Assembly (NCBI GenBank): GCA_040387755.1
Contig: JAZKDB010000002.1
Span: forward strand, 62,001-126,000
Origin: Rurimicrobium sp040387755
GTDB lineage: Bacteria; Bacteroidota; Bacteroidia; Chitinophagales; Chitinophagaceae
DNA: 64,000 nucleotides
Direction: 5' to 3'
Shown here piece after piece: positions 53,658 through 61,131 of this stretch. The translations under genes were made by a program, and so were the position numbers. A model generated the notes under the pieces. That model did not search any database. It was not told where the DNA came from and was given only the letters and a program-made list of their open reading frames with translations. Every line of letters starts with the position of its first letter. Positions within the stretch are counted from its first letter, which is position 1.

Positions 53658-55859
53658 ATGCTTAAAGAATGCGATTGGTCACTTGATAGGGACTATAAAA
53701 CAGGTTCTGAAAATGAACCTATGCAATTCTATTTAGACGGCTTGGCGAATAGCAATGAGTTCAATTTATTGTTAGGTTATTTCAGTTCTTCTGCTATCAA
53801 TCTGCTTTCTGTAGGCTTTGCAACATTTATCAGTAAAGGAGGAAAAATGAAAATGGTTATCAATCATTTGCTTTCCTCAAAAGATAAAGAAGCTGTAGAA
53901 AAAGCTGGCGGAGATTCTATAAATAAGGTTTTTGATTTAACGGATGTAGTTTCTTTAGGCAAAGTGCTTGATGAATATGACACACATTTTTTTGAATGTT
54001 TGGCTTATTTAATTTCCGAAAAGAGAATACAAATAAAAGTCATCAAGCCAAAAAGCGGAAAAGGAATTGCTCATTACAAATCCGGTGTTTTTAGTGATGG
54101 CCAAGATAGTATTGGCTATAAAGCTTCTTGCAATTTTACCCTATATGGATTATCAGAAAATTTAGAAGAATTAGAAGCATTTTTAAGTTGGGAAAATGGG
54201 AGGTCCAATAAACTCATTAAAAAGCAACTTAAAATTATTGATGATTATTTTGCAGAGAGGGATGAAGATGTTGAATATATCTCAGTAAGTGAAATAGAAG
54301 TAGTTCTTAAGGATAGGTTTGGCAAAAAAGACCTCAATGAATTACTTGTCCATGAAGATCAACTTCTTAAAAAGAAACAAAATTTAATTTCAAATCCTAA
54401 ACTTAAAAAAACTATTACTAAACTTTTCAGCGATATCGAAATAATCCGAAGAACGCCAAAATTCCCTTACCCTGAAGGACCAAGAGAGTATCAAGTTAAT
54501 GCATACAATAATTGGGTTGCAAACAATTTCAAAGGAATGTTTGCAATGGCGACAGGCACGGGTAAAACTTTGACATCTCTCAACTGTTTGTTAAATGAAT
54601 ACAAGAAAACCGGCATTTACAGGGCAATTATAATAGTTCCAACAACAGCCTTAGTAGAGCAGTGGAAAAAGGAATGCGCAAAATTCAACTTTAAAAATAT
54701 CATTGCGGTAAGTTCAAAAGAGAATTGGGATAAAAATCTTGCATTTTTCAATACAGCGTCCAAACTGATTGAGACCTCATACATTGTCATTGTGACTTAT
54801 GCCTCGTTACCAAGGCAAAGATTCCAAAGCTACTTTTTACAACTTCCTAAGGATACCCTTTTCATTGCCGATGAAACGCACAATTTAGGTTCTCAGGGAC
54901 TATTAAGACTACTGCCAAATATTCATCTTGAAAAAAGAATTGGTCTTTCAGCAACACCACATAGGAAGTTTGATGAAGAAGGGAACAATACTATTCAGGA
55001 GTTTTTTAATGATAAGCCACCTTACATTGTATCTTATTCAATGGAAGAAGCATTGAATATTGGTTGGCTTTGTAAATACACTTATTATCCCCACATTGTA
55101 AAACTAACAGATCTGGAGATGGGAAAGTATAAGGAGCTATCCCTCCAGTTATTGAAAATGGGTTTATTTGATAAGGAAACAGGAGCATTCAGAAGTTCAC
55201 CTGAAATAGAGAAAAAGCTCCTGGAAAGAAAACGCATTATTCACAAGGCAGCTAATAAATTAGAAGCATTTAAGGGCATTCTAAAAAGTGAATTTGATAA
55301 AAGAAAAAACCTAAAATACACCTTGGTGTATGTTCCTGAAGGGATCGAAACAAACTTTGACGAAAATGACTTTGGAATTGAAACAGAAGATGAAAACAGA
55401 TTAATTGATGAGTATACCAAAGCAGTAAGTAATACAGACGACTCTATAATGGTTAAACAATTCACTTCGAATTCAACGAACCGGGAGGAAATGCTTAAAA
55501 ACTTTGAAGAAAATAAAATTCACGTATTGACTTCAATGAAATGTTTGGATGAAGGGGTTGATGTTCCTCGTTCTGAACTAGCAATATTTTGTGCAAGCAC
55601 AGGTAATCCAAGGCAGTTTATACAAAGAAGAGGAAGGGTTCTGCGATTACATAAAGATAAAATACACGCAACCATACACGATTTGGTTGTCGTACCGGAA
55701 ATTGCAGACGAAAGCACTTACGAGATGGAAAAGGGTTTAGTAAGAAAAGAGCTGGAGCGAGTAGTAGACTTTGCGAATTTAGCAATGAATAAAACTGCTA
55801 CTTACGAAACCCTAAAGGATATTTTGGATTATTACGACTTAAACCTAAACGATTTATAA
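53658..55859 (+). CDS. PLD-like nuclease fused to SF2 DEAD/DEAH helicase
   Basis: A 733-residue protein. The N-terminal domain (residues 1-200) has a phospholipase-D-type motif H139-Y-K141-S-G and N159 in ASCNFTLYGLSEN, which suggests a nuclease or phosphodiesterase. The helicase core follows: Q-motif region YPEGPREYQVNAYNNW, Walker A MATGTGKT at 297-304, DETH box at 405-408, GLSATPHRKF, and motif VI QRRGRVLR at 656-663. This fusion is known from defence loci, where a PLD domain cleaves DNA while the helicase unwinds it. It starts with ATG 53658 and lies 9 bases before the 76-residue gene. Confidence 0.85.
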   Translation: MLKECDWSLDRDYKTGSENEPMQFYLDGLANSNEFNLLLGYFSSSAINLLSVGFATFISKGGKMKMVINHLLSSKDKEAVEKAGGDSINKVFDLTDVVSLGKVLDEYDTHFFECLAYLISEKRIQIKVIKPKSGKGIAHYKSGVFSDGQDSIGYKASCNFTLYGLSENLEELEAFLSWENGRSNKLIKKQLKIIDDYFAERDEDVEYISVSEIEVVLKDRFGKKDLNELLVHEDQLLKKKQNLISNPKLKKTITKLFSDIEIIRRTPKFPYPEGPREYQVNAYNNWVANNFKGMFAMATGTGKTLTSLNCLLNEYKKTGIYRAIIIVPTTALVEQWKKECAKFNFKNIIAVSSKENWDKNLAFFNTASKLIETSYIVIVTYASLPRQRFQSYFLQLPKDTLFIADETHNLGSQGLLRLLPNIHLEKRIGLSATPHRKFDEEGNNTIQEFFNDKPPYIVSYSMEEALNIGWLCKYTYYPHIVKLTDLEMGKYKELSLQLLKMGLFDKETGAFRSSPEIEKKLLERKRIIHKAANKLEAFKGILKSEFDKRKNLKYTLVYVPEGIETNFDENDFGIETEDENRLIDEYTKAVSNTDDSIMVKQFTSNSTNREEMLKNFEENKIHVLTSMKCLDEGVDVPRSELAIFCASTGNPRQFIQRRGRVLRLHKDKIHATIHDLVVVPEIADESTYEMEKGLVRKELERVVDFANLAMNKTATYETLKDILDYYDLNLNDL

Positions 55860-55868
55860 ATCATTCAA

Positions 55869-56099
55869 ATGGCAAGAAAAGACGAGATACTCAAGAGTTT
55901 TTTAACCCACCCACTTCTTGAAACAAAATACGAAATTCCGAAAGAAGAACTTCCGGCCACAATCAGGGAAGCTATTAAATCAGAGATACCAATCATTCAT
56001 GCTATTGCATTAATAGTTGAAGGACTAGATGGAACTTCTCCTGTTACAGACTCTGTATTGCGAAATCAAGTTACCCAATTTTTAAACGAGGCTTTATGA
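55869..56099 (+). CDS. Small 76-residue protein, partner of the SMC-like ATPase
   Basis: A 76-residue acidic, helical protein (KDEILKSFLTHPLLETKYEI and PATIREAIKSEIPIIHAIA; end FLNEAL). The stop overlaps the ATG of the SMC-like gene (ATGA), so the two are translationally coupled and probably form a complex. It has no match to DndE or other known small subunits that I can see. No other function can be read from the sequence. Confidence 0.7.
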   Translation: MARKDEILKSFLTHPLLETKYEIPKEELPATIREAIKSEIPIIHAIALIVEGLDGTSPVTDSVLRNQVTQFLNEAL

Positions 56100-58246
56100 T
56101 TATCAAAAAAATACAAATTGACAATTATCTCTGTTACTTTGATTCAAATATTTTTGAATTATCAGAAGGATTAAACATCATTTTAGGAGAAAATGGTGAA
56201 GGAAAAACAAAGTTTTTTGAAGCTGTAGATTGGCTTTTTAATGGTACGAATCGAGAATTGGAAATGCTTGTTTCTGCTAAAAAGCTGGAAGAAACAGAAG
56301 TGGGAGACAGTTTTCGAGTTGGAGTAGCAATGACCGTAGAGCAATATGGCGTAAAAAGTATCATTACAAGGTCATTTCTAGCTAAAAAAGAAAAAGTAAA
56401 CGAATGTTCAACTTCAACTTTTTTACTAGAAGGAATTGAAGAAAATAACTCTGGGGAGCGTAATCAAGTAGACGGAGCTACTCTTCTTGATAGAATATTT
56501 CCTTTTCAAATTCGGAAATATTCCATGTTTAAGGGTGAAGCAGAACTTAATATTTTTGAAAGCGATAGTGCTTTAGCCAACTTGATAAATCTATTCTCGG
56601 AAGCTAAACATTATGACAAGTATTCAGAAAAAGGAGCTTTCTTAAGAGAAAAGGCTGAAAAAGCTGTAGAAGAATCTTCAAAGCAGGACAAAAAAAACGA
56701 GGCAACATATTCGAGGCTTGAAAATGATATACTTCAACTTAATTTTCAAAAAAATCATTATCAAGTTTATCTAAGTACTACTGAGGAGGAGATTAGTAAA
56801 ATAGAAGGTAATTTGCAATTAGCAGAAAGCCATGTTAATAATGCAGAGGCCTTACAAACACTTAACAACCGGATTAGAAAAATAGAGGATGAGATTGCGC
56901 GAAAGACAAATCTAATAGACGAAGAGTACACCACCTCCCTTTTTGATGAAAAGTGGATTTTAGTCAACTTTGAATCATACCATAAAGAATTTTCCAATAA
57001 AGTTTCAGCCCATAGTAAAGCCCGAAGAGAACTTCAATCAAAATTTGATCAGCAAAAAGGATTCAAAGAAGGAGCGAAAAAGACAAAAGCCGATTTATTA
57101 AACAATGCAATACCGCTTCCAATAGGTGTGCCTTCAAAATCACACATGGAAGAAATGCTTAATGATGAAATTTGCAAAGTATGTAATCGCGAAGCAAAGA
57201 AAGGATCAGAACCATATGATTTTATGTTCAATAGGTTAAAAACTTATTTAGAGAGTCAAGTTGTTGAGGAGAAAGAACAAGCGAACGATGAACCTTTATT
57301 TAAGTTCAATTATACAAACAGACTAGACAACCTGTGTATCAGTCATGAGGATAATCTTAAAAACCTTCGACTTACCAGAACCAGAATCAAAGACCTTTTT
57401 GCATTTAATGATGACCGAAAGAAGGAAATTGAAGAACATACTGAACAATTAGAGAAAGAGAAAGGTGAAAGAGAAAAGATTTTAGGTAACTCGAGTATTG
57501 CTGAAGAGAAATTGAATGATGTACTGAAAAATTACACTGCCTGGCAGAAGGACTTAAAAAGTCAGAATAAGAACCATGTAGATTACTTAGCATTATTGAA
57601 AAATATTGAAATCGATCTGAAGGCTAAAAAAGAAGAAAAGGATAAAATTGATACTAGTTCTGCTAATTCATTTTTGATTAAAACAAGAAATATTTTACGT
57701 GACATTGAAACTGTTTTCTTAGATACTAAAAAACAAAAATTTGAAGAGTTTATTGATAAGTTACAAACTAAATCAAACAATTTTTTCAAAACAATTAATA
57801 TTGATGCCTTTACTGGGACTATCATTTTCAAGCCCAAAAATTTTTCTAATCGTCCAATTGTTGAAGTTGAACTACAAGAAGATGGCCGGACTTTCTACAA
57901 ACCAAACCAGTCATTGTTAACCTCAATGCACATTTCAATCCTATTTGCAATTTCCGAATTAGCGTCTGAGATAAAAGCAGAAAACTTTCCTATGATTTTT
58001 GATGCACCAACCTCATCATTTGGTGAAAACAAGACAACACAATTCTTAAATCTAATTCACGAAACAGAGAATCAAAAGATTTTGCTGATAAAGGATTTTC
58101 TTCTCACAGATAAATTAACCAAGAACCTCTCAATAAAAAAGGAATTTGAAAATGTAAAGAGAAATAAAGCATTTTGGGTCAAATTAGAAAGACCTTTTGA
58201 CCCAAACAACTTAAAAACTATAAACTCACAAGTAATCACATTGTAA
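56096..58246 (+). CDS. Rad50/DndD-like SMC-family ATPase with zinc-hook CxxC
   Basis: A 716-residue ABC-type ATPase of the SMC/Rad50 group. Walker A GENGEGKTKFFEAVDWLF lies at residues 31-48. Long coiled-coil arms (about 190-330 and 400-560) flank a CKVC hook (C360 and C363). The C-terminal Walker B is MIFDAPTSSFGE with D636. DndD, the sulfur-modification ATPase, and Rad50 have the same plan: split ATPase heads, coiled coils and CxxC hook. It may help present DNA ends or nicks to the sulfur enzyme or to the nuclease-helicase. TAATG overlap with the next gene. Confidence 0.85.
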   Translation: MIIKKIQIDNYLCYFDSNIFELSEGLNIILGENGEGKTKFFEAVDWLFNGTNRELEMLVSAKKLEETEVGDSFRVGVAMTVEQYGVKSIITRSFLAKKEKVNECSTSTFLLEGIEENNSGERNQVDGATLLDRIFPFQIRKYSMFKGEAELNIFESDSALANLINLFSEAKHYDKYSEKGAFLREKAEKAVEESSKQDKKNEATYSRLENDILQLNFQKNHYQVYLSTTEEEISKIEGNLQLAESHVNNAEALQTLNNRIRKIEDEIARKTNLIDEEYTTSLFDEKWILVNFESYHKEFSNKVSAHSKARRELQSKFDQQKGFKEGAKKTKADLLNNAIPLPIGVPSKSHMEEMLNDEICKVCNREAKKGSEPYDFMFNRLKTYLESQVVEEKEQANDEPLFKFNYTNRLDNLCISHEDNLKNLRLTRTRIKDLFAFNDDRKKEIEEHTEQLEKEKGEREKILGNSSIAEEKLNDVLKNYTAWQKDLKSQNKNHVDYLALLKNIEIDLKAKKEEKDKIDTSSANSFLIKTRNILRDIETVFLDTKKQKFEEFIDKLQTKSNNFFKTINIDAFTGTIIFKPKNFSNRPIVEVELQEDGRTFYKPNQSLLTSMHISILFAISELASEIKAENFPMIFDAPTSSFGENKTTQFLNLIHETENQKILLIKDFLLTDKLTKNLSIKKEFENVKRNKAFWVKLERPFDPNNLKTINSQVITL

Positions 58247-58812
58247 TGAATAGCCTATTTGATAAATGGAAAACAAAAATTCCAAAATATAGTGAAGTTC
58301 ACAAAGAGTTATTCATCTCTCTTTCCCAAAAGTTTGGTGCTGAAGGTGAAAAGAAAATAAACCTTGGAAAGCACTTTAGTACTAACTATGAGCTTTACAT
58401 CTATGCGTTCTTTTTAGGACTCTACAATAATGAATTTGCACCTATTCCCGAGGAAGAGAAAAAAATTGATTTTAGCCATGCTATTCAAAATTGGGGTAGT
58501 AAGACTACCATAACAACTCGTAAAGATTTCACAAAGCTGCAAGAACACATGTTCATTGCTCTGGTTGCAAAAACTGAAATGGACTTAATTGCTCTTGAAA
58601 AAGGTGATTTAAGTGAGGATGATGCCGTAAAAAATCTGCTTAAAACAATGGAATCTTACACGAATGGAGGCCTGATTTTAATTAGAGAAAAGACTGATGA
58701 GAACCCGAATCATTTCCTTAATCCAACTTCCTTTTTGGATATGATTTTAGATACAGGAATTGAAAAGATTTCAAAAATCGGTAAAAAGACCAAACCTATT
58801 TCTGCAGCCTAA
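58246..58812 (+). CDS. 188-residue protein, last gene of the defence operon
   Basis: A 188-residue helical protein of unknown family. It starts in the TAATG overlap with the SMC gene. Conserved-looking elements: KINLGKHFSTNYELYIYAFF, DFSHAIQNWGSK, RKDFTKLQEHMFIALVAKTE, and a final NPTSFLDMILD. The first segment has a helix-rich, DNA-binding-like shape that recalls the small DndE subunit in size and position, but there is no direct homology that I can see. It likely forms a complex with the SMC protein. Confidence 0.68.
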   Translation: MNSLFDKWKTKIPKYSEVHKELFISLSQKFGAEGEKKINLGKHFSTNYELYIYAFFLGLYNNEFAPIPEEEKKIDFSHAIQNWGSKTTITTRKDFTKLQEHMFIALVAKTEMDLIALEKGDLSEDDAVKNLLKTMESYTNGGLILIREKTDENPNHFLNPTSFLDMILDTGIEKISKIGKKTKPISAA

Positions 58813-58941
58813 ATTCTTAAAATCTCATTTCTTCTTGCGCAGAATACCTTCTGGTTGCCTAAACAACTCCACTTTCAACTCTCATTAGCACATCTAAATC
58901 ATAAGCAAAGGTTTGTACACTAAGGAATACACTGCTCTTTG

Positions 58942-58984
58942 GGATGTTCCGGAGGGTCCGTCTTAGCTGAGCGGACAAACATCC
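58942..58984. repeat. Nested hairpin after the defence operon
   Basis: Outer stem GGATGTT (58942-58948) / AACATCC (58978-58984); inner stem GTCCG (58956-58960) / CGGAC (58972-58976). The two stems are separated by an asymmetric bulge. No U-run follows, so it is not a normal terminator. Confidence 0.55.
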
Positions 58985-59088
58985 AGAAGTTTAAATATCA
59001 TCGATTTGTAATCCGTAAAATGAATATGACAATCATAGCCCAATAGCAAAATACAAGCCGAAGGGCACAGGATGGAACGGATAGCCCA

Positions 59089-59124
59089 CAGTTCAGCGAG
59101 GACTATGAGTGACAGCCTGAACTG
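59089..59124. repeat. 8-bp palindrome CAGTTCAG/CTGAACTG
   Basis: CAGTTCAG at 59089-59096 and CTGAACTG at 59117-59124 pair perfectly around a 20-base loop. It belongs to the same structured stretch as the hairpin at 58942. Confidence 0.5.
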
Positions 59125-59393
59125 GTGTTCAATAGAAGCATACAGATGCGTGCCCCAAAGCAGCATGTTTTTGTCAAAGAACTGAAATAGAAATTAAGTG
59201 AATACTGAAATATTGACCTGATGACGATATATGTAGTCATCTTACTCTCCACATTGTCATTCCCGCCCCAAGCGGCAAAAACCAGTAATTCTGTAAGCCC
59301 TGCCTGAAAATGTATAAGGATTTAGAATAAAGCTTTGTCACCTTTACCAAATAAAGGAACAGCTGCTAAGAATTATACCTAAAGAGATTTACT

Positions 59394-59588
59394 ATGAACT
59401 TAAAACGAATTTTTGGAGCCTTACTGAGCCTTTTGGGTATTGGCGCTTTGATTTATGTAGCTGTATTGTTTGTGAACAACAGCAGTACAGAACGCAATAT
59501 CAAAGCGCTGGTGGTGTATGGCCTGATGGGTCTTTTGTTTTTTGGTGCGGGCATTGGTTTAATCCGCAGTACAAAAGACGAAATCTAA
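59394..59588 (+). CDS. Small two-helix membrane protein
   Basis: A 64-residue protein. Hydrophobic helices at about 6-26 (IFGALLSLLGIGALIYVAVL) and 38-58 (ALVVYGLMGLLFFGAGIGLI) are separated by a short polar loop (NNSSTERNIK). No known domain. It lies 43 bases before the potassium-channel gene and may share its transcript. Similar small proteins are common in Bacteroidota with no established role. Confidence 0.75.
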   Translation: MNLKRIFGALLSLLGIGALIYVAVLFVNNSSTERNIKALVVYGLMGLLFFGAGIGLIRSTKDEI

Positions 59589-59631
59589 ACTTATTTCCTG
59601 CCATTATATAATAAACCCTAATTGTTGAGCG

Positions 59632-60462
59632 ATGGCGATAGAACCACCAAAAGATTGGCGCTTCAGGCTGCACGAGGTCATCTATGAGTCGAACACGGTG
59701 GCCGGAAAGACCTTTGATGTGACCTTGCTGATGGCTATTTTTACGAGTATCATTGTAGTGATGCTGGATAGTGTGCGCAGCATCCACGAATCTTACGGTC
59801 AATTGTTCAGCCAGCTGGAATGGTTGTTTACCCTCCTTTTTACGATAGAATATATCCTGCGCCTTATCAGCATCCGACGGCCGATGCGCTACGTATTCAG
59901 CCTGCTGGGTATCATTGATTTGCTGGCTTTAATCCCTTCTTATTTCGCGATTTTTTATGTGGGTGCCCAATCTCTGCTGGTGTTCCGGGCATTGAGGTTG
60001 TTGCGGGTGTTCCGCATCTTTAAGCTGGGGCATTTCCTGTTGGAGATTGATTTTCTGCAGAAAGCGATGATCAACAGTGCACGCAAAATCAGCATCTTCC
60101 TGCTGACGGTGCTGATGCTGACAGTGATACTGGGTTCGATCATGTACCTGGTAGAACAAAGGGAAAATGGTTTTTCCAACATTCCGGAAAGTATCTATTG
60201 GGCCATTGTCACCATCACTACGGTGGGCTATGGCGATATTTCACCGGTGACCCCTCTGGGGAAATTTGTAGCTTCCATCGTAATGCTGATTGGTTATGCG
60301 ATTATCGCTGTGCCTACGGGTATCATCACCCACGATTTTGCGATAGCCAGACGAAAAAGCAAAGAGCTTTATGAGTCTTGCCCCAATTGCAGCCGTGACG
60401 GGCATGATGCCGATGCAAGGCATTGCAAATACTGCGGAGCATCGCTGTTCCGAACGAAATAG
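59632..60462 (+). CDS. Voltage-gated-type potassium channel with C-terminal zinc ribbon
   Basis: A 276-residue six-helix ion channel. The S4-like helix carries spaced arginines and lysine (FRALRLLRVFRIFKLGHF, about residues 113-130), the pore loop has the selectivity filter TVGYGDISP at 197-205, and S6 ends near residue 234. The tail after S6 has a zinc ribbon with C250-x-x-C253 and C265-x-x-C268. Such a ribbon could sense metal or bind RNA or protein and gate the channel. It is not part of textbook Kv proteins. Channel type is inferred from the filter, not measured. Confidence 0.88.
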   Translation: MAIEPPKDWRFRLHEVIYESNTVAGKTFDVTLLMAIFTSIIVVMLDSVRSIHESYGQLFSQLEWLFTLLFTIEYILRLISIRRPMRYVFSLLGIIDLLALIPSYFAIFYVGAQSLLVFRALRLLRVFRIFKLGHFLLEIDFLQKAMINSARKISIFLLTVLMLTVILGSIMYLVEQRENGFSNIPESIYWAIVTITTVGYGDISPVTPLGKFVASIVMLIGYAIIAVPTGIITHDFAIARRKSKELYESCPNCSRDGHDADARHCKYCGASLFRTK

Positions 60463-60486
60463 ATTGAACAAAGCGACAATGGTAGC

Positions 60487-60909
60487 TTACAACCTGTTGG
60501 GATGTTTGCAATGCATCCAATAGTCGGTAATGATTTTCATGTGGTTTTTGATCTCTTCGTAATTATTCGATTTCTTGAAAAAGCCTTGCACGGTCATTTT
60601 TGTATAGGCTTCATCTACTGTTTTCTGGTCGGCACAGGTAGAATAAAATACGAAAGGGATACTTTTTTTGCGCAGTTCGGGATGCTCATCGATGCATTTC
60701 TTAAATTCTGTTCCGGTCTGTTTGGGCAGATTGACATCACAGAGGATTAAGAAAGTCTGTTCGTCGGTTTTATTGAGCAGTTCAAATGCCTCAATGCAAT
60801 TGTTTAGCCATATGATTCTGTTGGTGATGCCTATCTCGCGCAGAGCATCGAAAAGAAAATCTTTATCATCTTCGTCGTCTTCAATAATCAGTATAGGGCC
60901 GTATTGCAT
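60487..60909 (-). CDS. Single-domain response regulator
   Basis: A 140-residue receiver domain alone. Phosphate-acceptor D58 is in FLILCDVNLPKQTG and the acidic pocket is E10-D11-D12; the conserved Ser/Thr is in VFYST and the lysine in FFKKS. No output domain follows, so it acts by protein contact. I chose ATG 60909; a longer frame to 61023 runs over the terminator. It is close to the PAS sensor gene at 61132-63138 on the same strand, and the two may form a signalling pair. Confidence 0.87.
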   Translation of the reverse strand: MQYGPILIIEDDEDDKDFLFDALREIGITNRIIWLNNCIEAFELLNKTDEQTFLILCDVNLPKQTGTEFKKCIDEHPELRKKSIPFVFYSTCADQKTVDEAYTKMTVQGFFKKSNNYEEIKNHMKIITDYWMHCKHPNRL

Positions 60910-61005
60910 GTTGTGTTGCGTAATTTGTACGGCGAAAATAGGTTTATTGAAGACAGCAGAAGGAATATGATTTATGAGAATAAGGAAACCATTGGTTTGT
61001 AACAG

Positions 61006-61045
61006 AATAAAAAAAACCTGCAAATTGCTTTGCAGGTTTTTTATT
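61006..61045. terminator. Terminator, first copy of a 40-bp repeat
   Basis: AATAAAAAAAACCTGCAAAT, then a hairpin (AAAAAACCTGCAAA / TTTGCAGGTTTTTT around TTGC). The same 40 bases recur at 63448-63487. On the minus strand it could end the PAS sensor transcript. Confidence 0.85.
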
Positions 61046-61131
61046 AAAGGCGTGATTATTGGTAAATAACAGATGATGTAACACCTTTTGTCTTTTTGTC
61101 TCTCAACATCCGAAATGGTGAAAATTATATA

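Larger units (their letters stand above)
58813..59393. other. Gene-free stretch with several hairpins after the defence operon
   Basis: About 580 bases. No gene is supported; the frame at 58963-59166 on the minus strand has no coding signs. It holds a nested hairpin at 58942-58984, an 8-bp palindrome at 59089-59124 and a 6-bp hairpin near 59219-59240 (GATGAC/GTCATC). The middle text (such as GGATGGAACGGATAGCCC at 59070-59087) looks like a repeated structural element. Confidence 0.55.

Noticed and set aside
47237..58812. Defence operon as BREX or canonical Dnd/Ssp
   Set aside because: No PglZ, BrxL or PglX methylase for BREX; no DndB, DndE, DptF-H, SspB or SspE for the phosphorothioate systems. 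Only a PAPS-like enzyme, an SMC-like protein and a helicase are shared.
58963..59166. 67-codon open frame on the minus strand
   Set aside because: It lies in the structured gene-free stretch, has no coding-like composition or family resemblance, and overlaps the hairpins.
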